Shown here piece after piece: positions 8,556 through 17,301 of a stretch of DNA of 64,000 nucleotides. The position numbers and the translations under genes are program-made. How positions within the stretch are numbered: the first letter of the stretch is position 1; every line of letters begins with the position of its first letter. The notes beneath the pieces are model-generated. The model worked only from the letters and a program-made list of their open reading frames with translations, was not told the origin of the DNA and searched no databases. The DNA is from Desulfobaccales bacterium (GTDB lineage: Bacteria > Desulfobacterota > Desulfobaccia > Desulfobaccales > 0-14-0-80-60-11), in the NCBI GenBank assembly GCA_037481655.1, contig JBBFLF010000010.1:1-64000 (forward strand). Reading direction: 5' to 3'.

Positions 8556-10445
8556 TTATTGATGAGGTTTTGCCGACTCTGGGTGCTCATTCAGCAGGCG
8601 GCGCAGTTCCTCACCTTCAAGGACCTCTTTCTCCAGGAGGTGTTGGGCCACCCGCTCCAGGACCTCCCGCTTCTCCGTGAGGATCTCCTTGGCCCGCTGG
8701 TAGGCCCGCTCCACCAAGGCCCGCACCTCGGCGTCAATCTCCTGGGCCGTAGCCTCGCTGTAATCCCGGGGCGCGGTGGGCATGATGCCCTCCAGAAACA
8801 GGGGCCGCCGCTCCCGCTCGAAGGTGAGCGGCCCCAGCTTCTCGCTCATGCCGTACTCCCGCACCATGGAGCGGGCGATGTCCGTGGCCCGGTAAAGATC
8901 GTTGTGGGCTCCGGTGGAGATCTCCTCAAACTTAAGCTCTTCGGCCACCCGGCCCCCCAGCATCACCGCCATGCGGGCCTCCAGCTCGGATTTGGTCATG
9001 AGGTAGCGGTCCTCGGTGGGGAGCTGCATGGTATAGCCCAGAGCACCGATGCCCCGGGGGATGATGGAGACCCGGTGCACCGGGTCCACCAGGGGCTGCA
9101 GGGCCTCGGCCACCAAGGCGTGGCCGGACTCATGGTAAGCCACGATCTCCTTCTCCCGGGGGTTCATCATGCGGTTTCTTTTCTCCAGGCCCGCCACCAC
9201 CCGGTCGATGGCCTCCTCAAAGTCGCTCATCTCCACCGCGGCCTTGTTTTTGCGGGCCGCCAGGAGCGCCGCCTCGTTGACGATGTTGGCCAGATCCGAG
9301 CCCACCATGCCGGGGGTACGGGCCGCCAGCTTGGCCAGGTCCACATCCGGGGCCAGCTTGACGTTACGGGTGTGGATGCGCAGGATGTCCTCCCGGCCCT
9401 TGAGGCTGGGGCGGTCCACCAGGATGTGGCGATCGAAGCGCCCCGGGCGGATGAGGGCCGGGTCCAGGATCTCCGGCCGGTTGGTGGCCGCCATGATAAT
9501 GACGCCCTTTCTCGTGTCGAAGCCGTCCATCTCCGAGAGGAGCTGGTTCAGGGTGTTCTCCCGCTCCTCGTGGCCCGCCAGGGGGCTTAAGCCCCTGGCC
9601 TTGCCGATGGCGTCCAGCTCGTCAATGAAGATGATGCAAGGGGCCTTCTCCTGGGCCTGCTGGAAGAGGTCCCGCACCCGGGCGGCTCCCACGCCCACGA
9701 ACATCTCCACGAAATCGGAGCCGGTGAGGCTCATGAAGGGCACCCCGGCCTCGCCGGCCACGGCCCGGGCCAAAAGCGTTTTCCCCGTGCCCGGCGGGCC
9801 CACCAGGAGCACGCCCTTGGGGATCTTGCCGCCCAGGGTCTGGAATTTGCCCGGGTTTTTCAGGAACTCGATGATCTCCTTGAGCTCCTCTTCGGCCTCC
9901 TCCACCCCGGCCACGTCGTTGAAGGTCACCTTGACCTCGTCTTCCATGTAGACCTTGGCCCGGCTCTTCCCCACGCTCATGAGGCCCCCGGCACCGGCGC
10001 CGAGACGCTGGAAGAAGTAGATCCAGATGGCCACCAGGACCAGCATGGGCAGCAGCCAGGAGAGGAGCTGGGTCACCCAGGTGCGCTCAGGGATTGCCCG
10101 GTATTTGATGCCCTGCTTGTCCAGCCGGTCCACCAGGTCCCGGTCCTCCAGCTTGACGGTGGAAAAGCGCAGCTCCGGGCCGAAGGACTCCTTCAGGCGC
10201 TTGGCCAGCTCCGGCTCCTGGCGCTCTTTGGCCAGAAACTCCACCCCCGGCTCCAGCAGGCGGCCGGAGATGAGCTCGGCACTGATGTCCAGGTCGTCCA
10301 CGCCCTTGATCTCCACCAGACGCCGGAATTCGCTGTAGTTGATGGGCACGGCCCGGCGGCCGGGAAAGTAGCTCTGGAGCACGAGGAACAGGAGCAGAAA
10401 GGCAAGGAAATACCACAGGGTCCAGCGAAGGGCGTTGGGCTGCAT
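8556..10445 (-). CDS. ftsH: ATP-dependent zinc metalloprotease FtsH
   Basis: A 629-residue membrane AAA protease. Segment [20 protein letters not shown] near the N-terminus and another at [19 protein letters not shown] bracket a periplasmic domain. Walker A (GPPGTGKT) is near residue 218, Walker B reads [11 protein letters not shown], the second region of homology is in [20 protein letters not shown], and the zinc site HESGH is near residue 438. It degrades misfolded membrane proteins and regulatory substrates. The ATG at 10445 is chosen because a longer open frame upstream merely translates the palindromic repeat at 10554-10687. A good promoter lies at 10486-10514. After the stop is a GC hairpin (about 8521-8541) without a T run. 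Confidence 0.95.
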   Translation of the reverse strand: MQPNALRWTLWYFLAFLLLFLVLQSYFPGRRAVPINYSEFRRLVEIKGVDDLDISAELISGRLLEPGVEFLAKERQEPELAKRLKESFGPELRFSTVKLEDRDLVDRLDKQGIKYRAIPERTWVTQLLSWLLPMLVLVAIWIYFFQRLGAGAGGLMSVGKSRAKVYMEDEVKVTFNDVAGVEEAEEELKEIIEFLKNPGKFQTLGGKIPKGVLLVGPPGTGKTLLARAVAGEAGVPFMSLTGSDFVEMFVGVGAARVRDLFQQAQEKAPCIIFIDELDAIGKARGLSPLAGHEERENTLNQLLSEMDGFDTRKGVIIMAATNRPEILDPALIRPGRFDRHILVDRPSLKGREDILRIHTRNVKLAPDVDLAKLAARTPGMVGSDLANIVNEAALLAARKNKAAVEMSDFEEAIDRVVAGLEKRNRMMNPREKEIVAYHESGHALVAEALQPLVDPVHRVSIIPRGIGALGYTMQLPTEDRYLMTKSELEARMAVMLGGRVAEELKFEEISTGAHNDLYRATDIARSMVREYGMSEKLGPLTFERERRPLFLEGIMPTAPRDYSEATAQEIDAEVRALVERAYQRAKEILTEKREVLERVAQHLLEKEVLEGEELRRLLNEHPESAKPHQ

Positions 10446-10485
10446 GCGGGCCTCGTGTGCGAAAAATAAGCTCAGTGTCTGTCTC

Positions 10486-10514
10486 AGTATAAGAAAGGCA
10501 CACCCACTTAGCAA
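10486..10514 (-). promoter_or_regulatory. Probable sigma-70 promoter for ftsH
   Basis: Read on the minus strand: -35 TTGCTA (10509-10514), 17-base spacer, -10 TATACT (10486-10491). The start codon of ftsH at 10445 lies about 35 bases downstream of the expected transcription start. Seen directly; not tested. Confidence 0.6.
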
Positions 10515-10553
10515 GTGAACCCGGCCCGCCCCCGTGGTATGATGCGGGGGATT

Positions 10554-10687
10554 GTGGGAGAGGGGGCCAGGGAGCGTGGCCCCCTGCCCCCTCTCCCACA
10601 CCCTCTCCCCCAACCCCTTAACAGGGGGCTGGGAGGGGAGTTTGAGGGGAGGGCGGGGGAGCCGCTGCTCCCCCGGTCCTCCCCTCA
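10554..10687. repeat. Intergenic palindromic repeat, copy 1 (modules A-B-C)
   Basis: Full-length copy of the window's main repeat. Module A is a hairpin from 10554 to 10599 (GTGGGAGAGGGGG pairing with CCCCCTCTCCCAC). Module B is the CCCTCTCCCCCAACCCCTTA / GGGGCTGGGAGGGGAG arch. Module C is a hairpin from 10643 to 10687 (TGAGGGGAGG... pairing with ...CCTCCCCTCA). It sits between the divergent ftsH and SIMPL genes. Confidence 0.85.
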
Positions 10688-10735
10688 CAGACTACTTGTC
10701 AGACGAGGCAAACTTGCGGCAAGGAGGTCAACCCG

Positions 10736-11473
10736 GTGAGAGTAATTCATTCTTCCGTGATTCTGGCAATCTGGCTCATGATCTGGCTGCCCGGCAATGC
10801 TTGGGCGCAGAAAGCCGCGGCGGAGGTCGCCACCGCCGAGGTGGAGGCCGAAGGCGAGGTCTATGCCAAGCCGGACCAGGCAGTGCTCCTCTTTCACCTG
10901 GAGACCGAGGCGGCCACCGCCCAGGAGGCGGCCGGGGCCAACACCCGCCTCTCCGAGGGCTTCCTCAAGGCCTTGAAGACCCTGCTGGGGCCCGAGGAGA
11001 GCCTGAAGAGTGTCAGCTACCAGGTCTTTCCCGTATACCAGCAGGTGGAAAGGGGCCAGGGGCCAAAGAAGGTGCAGACCCAGGAAGTGCAGGGCTACCG
11101 GGTGCGCCATGCCTTTGAGGTGAAATTGAAAGACCTTAGCCGGCTGGGAAAGATCCTGGATGCCGGAGTGGAGCATGGGGCCACCCGGGTGCGGGGCCCT
11201 TTTTACGAACACTCCCGCTTGGAGGAGCTCCAAAAGCAGGCCGCCGCCACCGCCCTGACCCGGGCCCGGCACCTGGCAGAGGCCCTGGCCAAGGCGGAGG
11301 GCCTCAAGGTGCGGCGTCTGAAGGTGGTGTCCACCATGGCAATGCCCCGGCCCTTCCGGCCGGCGGCGGCGGAGATGCGGATGATGGCCGCCCCGGCCCC
11401 GGAGACGCAGGTGGAGGTGGGCGAAGAGCGGATCCAGACCCGGGTGCGAGCGATCTTTGAGCTCAGCCCCTGA
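10736..11473 (+). CDS. SIMPL (DUF541) domain periplasmic protein
   Basis: A 245-residue secreted protein. The start is GTG at 10736 with AAGGAGG 7 bases upstream. The signal peptide covers roughly residues 1-25 and ends AWA-Q. The body matches SIMPL/DUF541: VEAEGEVYAKPDQAVLLFHLE, a middle KDLSRLGKILDAGVEHGATRV and a helix rich in ALTRARHLAEALAKAEGLKV. The family is widespread in bacterial envelopes, with oligomeric, stress-related roles that are poorly defined. Nfu follows 84 bases downstream on the same strand. Confidence 0.85.
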   Translation: MRVIHSSVILAIWLMIWLPGNAWAQKAAAEVATAEVEAEGEVYAKPDQAVLLFHLETEAATAQEAAGANTRLSEGFLKALKTLLGPEESLKSVSYQVFPVYQQVERGQGPKKVQTQEVQGYRVRHAFEVKLKDLSRLGKILDAGVEHGATRVRGPFYEHSRLEELQKQAAATALTRARHLAEALAKAEGLKVRRLKVVSTMAMPRPFRPAAAEMRMMAAPAPETQVEVGEERIQTRVRAIFELSP

Positions 11474-11557
11474 ATCCGGGGAGATTTTTCACTCCTGAAC
11501 TTTACAAAGACCCGGGAGATGGTTACAAATTAAACAATCATCTCTGGGAGGCATTCT

Positions 11558-11791
11558 GTGGAAGACGTGATCAAACGCGGGGTTGAAATGGCCATCGCCA
11601 AAATCCGGCCCTTTCTGCAGCGGGACGGCGGCGATATCGAACTGGTGGACGTGAGCGACGGCATCGTCAAGGTGCGCCTCACCGGCGCCTGCAAAGGCTG
11701 CCCCATGAGCCAGATGACCCTGAAGCAGGGCGTGGAAAAGGCCATCATGCGGGAAGTGCCGGGCGTGACGGAAGTCCAGGCGGTGATGTAA
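11558..11791 (+). CDS. Nfu/NifU C-terminal-domain iron-sulfur scaffold
   Basis: A 77-residue stand-alone Nfu domain. The start is GTG at 11558 with GGGAGG 6 bases before it. The CxxC that binds the transferable 4Fe-4S cluster is at Cys45 and Cys48 (GACKGCPMS), in the usual context IRPFLQRDGGDIELV before it and VEKAIMREVPGVTEV after it. It would carry Fe-S clusters to apoproteins, which is plausible in a genome with many ferredoxin-type enzymes. A repeat copy and a strong terminator follow. Confidence 0.92.
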   Translation: MEDVIKRGVEMAIAKIRPFLQRDGGDIELVDVSDGIVKVRLTGACKGCPMSQMTLKQGVEKAIMREVPGVTEVQAVM

Positions 11792-11800
11792 TCTTGTTAT

Positions 11801-11869
11801 GGGAGAGGGGGCCAGGGGTCACGGACCCCTGCCCCCTCTCCCAGACCCTCTCCCCCAACCCCCTGAAGA
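11801..11869. repeat. Intergenic palindromic repeat, copy 2 (modules A-B)
   Basis: Module A hairpin at 11801-11842 (GGGAGAGGGGG... with ...CCCCCTCTCCC) followed by the CCCTCTCCCCCAACCCC half of module B; module C is missing. It lies 9 bases after the nfu stop codon. Confidence 0.8.
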
Positions 11870-11902
11870 GGTTTTTTGTTTCCCTTAAATTCCAGCCCTA
11901 TC

Positions 11903-11943
11903 GGCCGCAGGGTGCCACACCGATGGCGCCTGCGGCCTTTCTT
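11903..11943 (+). terminator. Rho-independent terminator after nfu
   Basis: GGCCGCAGG-GTGCCA pairs with TGGCGCC-TGCGGCC (one bulge, six-base loop) and is followed directly by TTTCTT. On the plus strand it would end the SIMPL-nfu transcript before the convergent HAD gene. Confidence 0.75.
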
Positions 11944-11989
11944 ATGGGGACCTGCTCACGACCGCGCTTCCCCCCTCAGCCAACCGGGC

Positions 11990-12589
11990 TCATTCCCCGA
12001 ACAGCAGGGCGGCCAGCTCCGGCCAGCTCGTGACCTCCGGGAAGGGATGGGGCCGGCGGTTCCAGGGCTGGGCAAAGACGATGGGGGTGATACCGGCCCG
12101 GGCCAGCTCAAAGCAGGTCTCCAGGCGGTCCTCCACGAAATACTCGATGGCGTGGGTGTGCAGATAGCGCACCTTGGCCTCCGGGTCGCCGGCGGCCATG
12201 ACCCAGATGTCCCGGGGCGGCACCCCGGCCAGGGTGCGGTTGAGCCAGAGCTGGATGGGCTCGGCCCGGTCCCGGGCGGTGACAAAGAGCAGGGGCGCCT
12301 CCTGGGCCAGGCGGGTGAGAACCTCCACCGCCTCAGGCAGAGGCTGGATGGGCAGTTCGTGCGGCCGGTCAATGAGCTCCCGGATGAGGCGGCGGATGAG
12401 GGGCGGCGGCAGGTCGAGACAGTCCTCCAGATGAAAGGTGGTGATGTCCGCCAGGGTGAAGGGATGCGGGCCGTGATGCTCCCGGGCCAGCTCCAGGAAG
12501 GTGGTCATGATGTCCGCCACCACCCCGTCGATGTCAAACCCCAGCCGCTCCCGGGGCAGGCCGTTTTTGGGAGGCCACGCCGGCTTCAC
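11990..12589 (-). CDS. HAD-superfamily hydrolase, 5'-nucleotidase (NT5C)-like
   Basis: A 199-residue protein with the HAD motif I DIDG (Asp19 and Asp21 in GFDIDGVVAD), motif II in LLFVTARDR and a late acidic motif in EYFVEDRLET. This resembles the small deoxyribonucleotidase-like branch that removes phosphate from nucleotides or sugar phosphates. The GTG start overlaps the stop of the upstream phosphoribosyltransferase (GTGA), so it is the last gene of a four-gene overlapping cassette. Substrate unknown. Confidence 0.8.
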   Translation of the reverse strand: MKPAWPPKNGLPRERLGFDIDGVVADIMTTFLELAREHHGPHPFTLADITTFHLEDCLDLPPPLIRRLIRELIDRPHELPIQPLPEAVEVLTRLAQEAPLLFVTARDRAEPIQLWLNRTLAGVPPRDIWVMAAGDPEAKVRYLHTHAIEYFVEDRLETCFELARAGITPIVFAQPWNRRPHPFPEVTSWPELAALLFGE

Positions 12590-13299
12590 CCGCCCTCCCC
12601 TCCCGGCTGCCCCGCCAGCGCCCGGCTCACTTCGGCCATGATCTCCTGCACCTCCGCCTCGGTGAGATCATACCAGAGCTCATAGGCGTCGGCCACCGCG
12701 AAGGACCAGCCGCCCCGGACGTTGAGGCAGGCCAGGACGTCCACCTGGGGAAGGAGTTCCTGAACGGTGCGGCGGCTGCCGGTGGGCACCGCACAGATGA
12801 CCTCCCCGGCCCCCTTTTCCTTCAGGAAGCGCACCGCCGCCCGCATGGTGTAGCCCGAGGCCAGGCCGTCATCCACCACCATCACCGGGGCCCCCTCCAA
12901 AGGCGGATACGGCCGGCCCCCTCTCAGGCGCGCCTCCCTTTCTTTCAGGGAGGCCAGGGTCTTCTGCACCTGGCGTTCGATCTCCTCGGGAGAGAGGCCG
13001 AAGCGGGCCACCAGGTCTTCATTGAAGAGGGCCCGGCCCTCCGGGTCCAGGGCGCCGAAGCCCGCCTCGGTGGTCCAGGGGAGCTGGATCTTGCGGACGA
13101 TGATGAGGTCCAGGGGAATCCGGAAGGCCAGGGCGATCTCCGCGGCCACCGGCACCCCGCCTGCGGGGATGGCAAAGAGGCGCACGCCCCGTCCCTGATA
13201 CTCCGCCAGGGCGACGGCCAAACGGCGACCGGCGTCCCGGCGGTCCTTAAACACCTGTTCCCGGTCTTTTAAGCGGGGGTCCTCAAGGAGTCGGCCCAT
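12586..13299 (-). CDS. Predicted phosphoribosyltransferase (COG1926 type)
   Basis: A 237-residue type I PRTase. The PRPP-binding signature VMVVDDGLASGYT is at residues 139-151, with an N-terminal FAIPAGGVPVAAEIA and LIIVRKIQLPW. The ATG at 13299 has GAGGAGG nearby. It overlaps the ATP-grasp gene by 31 bases and the HAD gene by 4, so the three are almost certainly translated from one message. COG1926 members lack an assigned purine or pyrimidine substrate. The neighbours suggest nucleotide or phospho-sugar chemistry (inference). Confidence 0.85.
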   Translation of the reverse strand: MGRLLEDPRLKDREQVFKDRRDAGRRLAVALAEYQGRGVRLFAIPAGGVPVAAEIALAFRIPLDLIIVRKIQLPWTTEAGFGALDPEGRALFNEDLVARFGLSPEEIERQVQKTLASLKEREARLRGGRPYPPLEGAPVMVVDDGLASGYTMRAAVRFLKEKGAGEVICAVPTGSRRTVQELLPQVDVLACLNVRGGWSFAVADAYELWYDLTEAEVQEIMAEVSRALAGQPGGEGG

Positions 13300-14045
13300 C
13301 GTCTGGCCTCCTCGTCCTCCAGCAATGCCACCCGGCGGCGGAACTCCGCCTGTCCCAGGCGGGAGGCCTTGAGCCCGGCGGTGAGGTTGATTTCGGAGAG
13401 ATACAGGTCGCCTTCCGGGGCCAGGAGCAGATCCAGGATGGCATACGGGAACCCGCCCTGCTCCATCACCCGGCGGCAGAAGTCCTGCCAGGCCGCGGGA
13501 AAAGGCACCGCTCGGGCTTGGCCCCCCTGGTAAAGATTCTGCCGGAAATCATGGGGGTTGAAACGCTCATAGAGCTCCACCTGGTCTCCCACCAGCACCG
13601 CCCGGAAATCCCGGGCCCCGGCCACAAAGGGCTGAATAACCAAAGGATACTCCAGATCGCGCAATCCTGCCACGGCAAGCAGGGCTTCCAGGGAGGGCCA
13701 GCGGGACACCCCCAGGCCCAGGTGGGCCCGGGCCCGTTTGCAGACCAGGGGAGTGTCCGGGGGAAAGTGGGCGCTCAGGCCAGAAAGCTCGGCGGCACCG
13801 TACACCACCTGGGTGCCCGGCACCATGAATGCGCGGAGCACCTCGGCTTGGGCCGCCTTGGAGCGGCTCAGGGCCTGGGCCAGATAGGGCGGGAAGAACC
13901 TCACCCCCCGGGCCAGGAGGTCAATGACCTTGATCTCCTCCCCGGGACGCAGAGGCAGATAGCCCACCACCAGGTCCCCGGCGGCGAGGTGGGGATAATG
14001 CCGCCGGAACTCAGTGAGGGAACGGATGATCCGAGGCGGAGACAT
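13269..14045 (-). CDS. ATP-grasp family protein
   Basis: A 258-residue protein with ATP-grasp features: an N-terminal region choosing substrate (VVYGAAELSGL), TPLVCKRARAHLGLGV, LVIQPFVAGARDFRAVLVG, and the metal-binding end DLLLAPEGDLYLSEINLTAG with the Glu and Asn ligands (E-x-N). Such enzymes ligate a carboxylate to an amine or thiol using ATP, as in RimK. It overlaps the glycosyltransferase gene upstream by 35 bases and the PRTase gene downstream by 31. There is no strong ribosome site, which fits translational coupling. Substrate unknown. Confidence 0.75.
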   Translation of the reverse strand: MSPPRIIRSLTEFRRHYPHLAAGDLVVGYLPLRPGEEIKVIDLLARGVRFFPPYLAQALSRSKAAQAEVLRAFMVPGTQVVYGAAELSGLSAHFPPDTPLVCKRARAHLGLGVSRWPSLEALLAVAGLRDLEYPLVIQPFVAGARDFRAVLVGDQVELYERFNPHDFRQNLYQGGQARAVPFPAAWQDFCRRVMEQGGFPYAILDLLLAPEGDLYLSEINLTAGLKASRLGQAEFRRRVALLEDEEARRWADSLRTPA

Positions 14046-15621
14046 GGGTTGCGCCGGCAGTGGGGGAAGGACCAGACAGCCGCTGCTTGACCATCAGCGG
14101 GCCACCCCGCTTCAGAACTGCCTGCTCCCGGCCCCGGCGCACGTAGATGTCATAGAAATCCACCTGGGCCACCTTGCGCCACTTGCCGGCGATCCGGGTG
14201 GGAGGATACACCTGCCGGAAGACGCTCTTGCCGAAACTCCCCAGGATGAGCACATCGGCCCCGGTGCGGTTGAAGTCATACTCCTGGCCCCGGGGATTGA
14301 GGAGCACCACCCGCTCCGGAGTGGATTCCACAAAAAAGAAGGCCGGCATCAGGTGGATACGATGCTCATCCGTAAGAAAGGCCAGCTCATATTCCGGAGT
14401 TTCGATGAGGCAATCACGGGGGATGCGGGCCTGCAGGAATTCCAGGAGCTTGTGGGGCGGGCTGGTCCGGGTGTTCACCACGGCGGTGAGGATGTCCACC
14501 CCCGAAAGGGAGAGGGTGAAGAGCGCAAAGCCGGCCAGGGCCGCAGCGGCCAGACCCCGGGCCCAGGAGGCCATGGGAGCCAGCATAACCTGGGCCAGCC
14601 GCACGAGGAGCCACGCGGCCGGTCCGGCGGCCAAAAACAGGGCCGGCAGGGCGAAGCGCTGCCAATAGACCGCAGTGAGATACATGAGGCTCCACAGAGC
14701 CCCCTCAAGCAGCCACAGGCGTTCGCCGGCGGTGAAACCCCGGCGCCGCCAAAGCACGGCGAATCCGGCCGTCCCCAGCCACACCAGGGGATGGCCCAGA
14801 AAATAGGCCAGACTCTCCGGGTAGAGCCGGCCGATGGTCAGGGGCGTGAAGAATTCGTGGCGGAGGAGGGCCTTCTGCTCCCAAAAATGCCACAAGGCCG
14901 CAGGGATGCTGCCCAAAATGGCCGCCTTGAGCAGGAGATAGCCCAGAAGCGGCAGTCCCACCCCAGCCCCCAGGGCCAGAACCCCCAGCAGCAGCCGCCG
15001 GGGCTGGCGTCGATGCTCTCCCAGCCACAGCAGCAGGGGCGGCAATACCGCCAAGCCGTAGAACTCCTTGGCATTGACGGCCAGCCCTAAAAGCAGCCCC
15101 CCGACGAAGAGAGGCCTGAGGGCAGAAGCTTCCAGGGCCGTGATGATGAACCAGGTACTCAGCAGAAAGAGGCCCAGGGCCGGAATGTCCCCCAGCACCG
15201 AGCGGCCCCAGTAGAGGACGTCGGTGGCCAGGAGCGCCAGGGCGACGGCAGTGAGGGCGGCAGCCCGCCCCCAGAGCCGGCGCACCCCCAGATACAGGGC
15301 CCCAAAGGCGAGTAGCAGGTATAAGGCGGCCACCAGCCGGCCGGTTTCCACCCCCACCCCCAAAAGACGGTAGGCCAGGGCCACCGGCAGAATCACCGTG
15401 GGGCCGACGCTGATGCGATAATCCAGATCGGAGAGTCGGTCCGGGCTTTGGACCGTGAAGGCATAGCGGCCGCGTTCCGCCAGGTTGGCCGCGGTCTCGG
15501 AAAAGATGGCCTCATCCCACCAGATGACAGGATAGTTGCCCAGATTGTAGAGCGCGGCCGCGGCCAGCACCGCCGCCAGGAGCAGTTCCGGCCACCCCGC
15601 CGACCTCGTGCACGCCTTCAT
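14011..15621 (-). CDS. GT-C family (GT39/PMT-like) membrane glycosyltransferase
   Basis: A 536-residue polytopic membrane protein. The first loop holds the GT-C acidic pair in NYPVIWWDEAIFSETA (Asp36, Glu37), then about ten hydrophobic segments and a soluble C-terminal part (LIETPEYELAFLTDEHRIHL). It would transfer a sugar from a polyprenyl-phosphate donor to a lipid or protein on the outer face of the membrane. The ATG at 15621 is used; an upstream extension only translates repeat DNA. It heads the overlapping cassette with ATP-grasp, PRTase and HAD genes, an unusual combination. Confidence 0.85.
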   Translation of the reverse strand: MKACTRSAGWPELLLAAVLAAAALYNLGNYPVIWWDEAIFSETAANLAERGRYAFTVQSPDRLSDLDYRISVGPTVILPVALAYRLLGVGVETGRLVAALYLLLAFGALYLGVRRLWGRAAALTAVALALLATDVLYWGRSVLGDIPALGLFLLSTWFIITALEASALRPLFVGGLLLGLAVNAKEFYGLAVLPPLLLWLGEHRRQPRRLLLGVLALGAGVGLPLLGYLLLKAAILGSIPAALWHFWEQKALLRHEFFTPLTIGRLYPESLAYFLGHPLVWLGTAGFAVLWRRRGFTAGERLWLLEGALWSLMYLTAVYWQRFALPALFLAAGPAAWLLVRLAQVMLAPMASWARGLAAAALAGFALFTLSLSGVDILTAVVNTRTSPPHKLLEFLQARIPRDCLIETPEYELAFLTDEHRIHLMPAFFFVESTPERVVLLNPRGQEYDFNRTGADVLILGSFGKSVFRQVYPPTRIAGKWRKVAQVDFYDIYVRRGREQAVLKRGGPLMVKQRLSGPSPTAGATHVSASDHPFPH

Positions 15622-15729
15622 GGACGTCGTTTCACCCTGACCGTCTATCGGCCTCGGCGCGGACTTTCTTAAAGGGCAACATGGTTGGGGGCATGGAAAG
15701 CGTGGATAGCCCCGACCATACCCTGCAAC

Positions 15730-15807
15730 TTCACCCATAAAGGGGTGGGGGTGAGGTTTTGGGGGAGGCGGCAGGGGGCCACTGTTCCCTGGCCCTCTCT
15801 CCCATAA
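15730..15807. repeat. Intergenic palindromic repeat, copy 3 (minus orientation)
   Basis: On the minus strand it reads GGGAGAGAGGGCCAGGG...CCCCCTGCCGCCTCCC (module A) followed by a diverged module B. Together with copy 4 it fills most of the 426-base gap 15622-16047, where I see no gene. Confidence 0.7.
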
Positions 15808-15872
15808 ACCATGTGCCCAACTCATTATAGGGCAGGTGATATCTCTCTGGAAGAAAAAAGTTACATACTGAT

Positions 15873-15984
15873 GGGGGCCGAGGGCCTAAGCTCCCCCGCC
15901 AGCCCTCCCACTCCTTAAGGGATGGGGGGAGGGGGCGTGAGGGAGGGGGTAAGGGTCGGCGACCCTTAGCCCCCTCCCCCACCA
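15873..15984. repeat. Intergenic palindromic repeat, copy 4 (diverged)
   Basis: A diverged copy, best read on the minus strand: GTGGGGGAGGGGGCTAAGGG pairs with CCCTTACCCCCTCCC, then a CCCTTAAGG arch and a module C-like GGGAGGGC...GGGGGAGC. It lies just downstream of the U32 peptidase gene. Confidence 0.65.
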
Positions 15985-16047
15985 CTCTGCCGGTACACAA
16001 ATCAGGGCGGGAGCTCCGGCCCCCGCCCTGCCCTTTTCTCCCCTGAA

Positions 16048-17076
16048 TTACAGCCCGACGATCTGGCGGTGCAGCTCCTTGGTCTTTTCCATCCGGGCCC
16101 GGTCCCGCTCCGCCACGATCTCCTGCAGGCGGTCCTGGATGCGCTGCAGGATGGGGCTGTTGATATCCTCCCCCCGTTGGTGGGCGTCAATGAGCTGGCG
16201 ATAGCAGCAGATCATGCGGGAGATCATGCTCACGGCATACTCCCGGCCCTGGACCTTGAGGGTGGCCAGCCCCAGGTTGAGGTAGGCCTTGAGCTCATCC
16301 CCCAAAATGGCGAAGGCCACGTTGGGGCTGCGCCGGATGCGCTCGTTCAAGGCCTCGATGAACTCGGGGCTGTGGCCCCGCTTCCTGAGGATCTTGTGGC
16401 GCTGCTCGTCGGTGAGGAGGCAGATGCGGAAGCAGCTGCCGCTTCTGTCCGGCCAGCCTTCGTATTCCACGATCTCGTTGCCGTCCTCGTCGTAATAGAC
16501 CTTGCGCACGTAGCTGTCGGCCACCAGCTCGTGAAAGAGGCAGTTGCCCACCCCGCCGATGCAGCGGTTGCCGTGGATGAGGACCTCGGTCTTGAGCCCC
16601 AAAGAGTCGGCGTCGGCCTTGAAGCGGGCCAGCTTCTCCACCGTGTTGATCTCGGTGGAGGCCACGATCTGGGAGGCGCCGTAGGCCTGATAGCGGGCCA
16701 TGTCCTCTTTGGTGATGATATTGCACCCCACGCTGGCGTGGATGATCAACTCCGGGAAGAGCCGGTGGATCTCCTGCATAACGGCCGGCGTCTTGACGAT
16801 CACCCCTTCGATGCCGAAGTGGGCGTATCTTTCCACCTTTTTGAGGAGCAAGGGAATCTTGTCCTCGGGGATCTCGGCGTTGAGCGCCACCCGGATCTTG
16901 CCCTTCCTTTCCCGGGCCAGGCGCACCGCCTCCTGAATCTGGCTGTCTTCCAGCTCCCAGGCGCATTTGCGCCGGCTGAACCCCTTGGCGCCCACATACA
17001 CCGCGTCGGCGCCGCTTTCCAGGACGGCGGCCACCATCTCCAGGCTGCCGCCGGGGGCCAAAAGTTCGTTCACCAT
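16048..17076 (-). CDS. U32 family peptidase
   Basis: A 342-residue TIM-barrel U32 protein, shorter than the YegQ/RlhA type. It opens [20 protein letters not shown] and carries [14 protein letters not shown]. The family cysteine block is [17 protein letters not shown], followed by [11 protein letters not shown]. The four cysteines probably bind a cluster, as proposed for U32 enzymes acting in tRNA/rRNA hydroxylation or ubiquinone hydroxylation; the substrate here is unknown. The ATG at 17076 is preferred over GTG at 17085 because GGAGG sits 10 bases before it. A 170-base leader with a hairpin next to the ribosome site precedes it, under a strong promoter. Confidence 0.87.
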   Translation of the reverse strand: MVNELLAPGGSLEMVAAVLESGADAVYVGAKGFSRRKCAWELEDSQIQEAVRLARERKGKIRVALNAEIPEDKIPLLLKKVERYAHFGIEGVIVKTPAVMQEIHRLFPELIIHASVGCNIITKEDMARYQAYGASQIVASTEINTVEKLARFKADADSLGLKTEVLIHGNRCIGGVGNCLFHELVADSYVRKVYYDEDGNEIVEYEGWPDRSGSCFRICLLTDEQRHKILRKRGHSPEFIEALNERIRRSPNVAFAILGDELKAYLNLGLATLKVQGREYAVSMISRMICCYRQLIDAHQRGEDINSPILQRIQDRLQEIVAERDRARMEKTKELHRQIVGL

Positions 17077-17090
17077 GTCTCCCACACCTC

Positions 17091-17141
17091 CCTGAGCCTG
17101 GCAGTTGCGGCCTTGGTTTCCTCGGATGCCAGGATCTCAGG
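17091..17141 (-). promoter_or_regulatory. Leader hairpin abutting the U32 ribosome-binding site
   Basis: CCTGAG-CCTGGCA (17091-17103) pairs with TGCCAGG-AT-CTCAGG (17127-17141) with a 23-base loop. In the mRNA the 3' arm ends at the GGAGG of the U32 gene, so folding could limit ribosome access. I could not match it to a known riboswitch. Confidence 0.45.
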
Positions 17142-17252
17142 TAACCCCCAGGTTTGGTGGGCTCCTGTCACAGGCTTCATGAATATCAGGGGCACAATTC
17201 CCCGCCCCTTCTTCGATGCGGCCGGCCGCGTTCAGCGCATCTTTGTTAAGTA

Positions 17253-17281
17253 ATTGTAAATCCAGGCCGCGTCCCGGTCAA
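17253..17281 (-). promoter_or_regulatory. Strong sigma-70-type promoter for the U32 gene
   Basis: Minus strand: -35 TTGACC (17276-17281), 17-base spacer, -10 TACAAT (17253-17258), each one mismatch from consensus. It gives a leader of about 170 bases. Confidence 0.65.
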
Positions 17282-17301
17282 TCGGGTCAGCTCGGTTCTT
17301 T

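Noticed and set aside
10446-10688. N-terminal extension of FtsH by 81 residues
   Set aside because: The extra residues are the translation of the palindromic repeat and a linker. The real FtsH N-terminus, with its membrane helix, begins at ATG 10445 behind a promoter.
17077-17245. Possible SAH riboswitch or 6S RNA in the U32 leader
   Set aside because: Some short strings (CCGAGGA, GCCAGGCTC) recall the SAH consensus, but the pairing partners do not fit and the downstream gene is unrelated to SAH recycling. Kept only as a structured leader.
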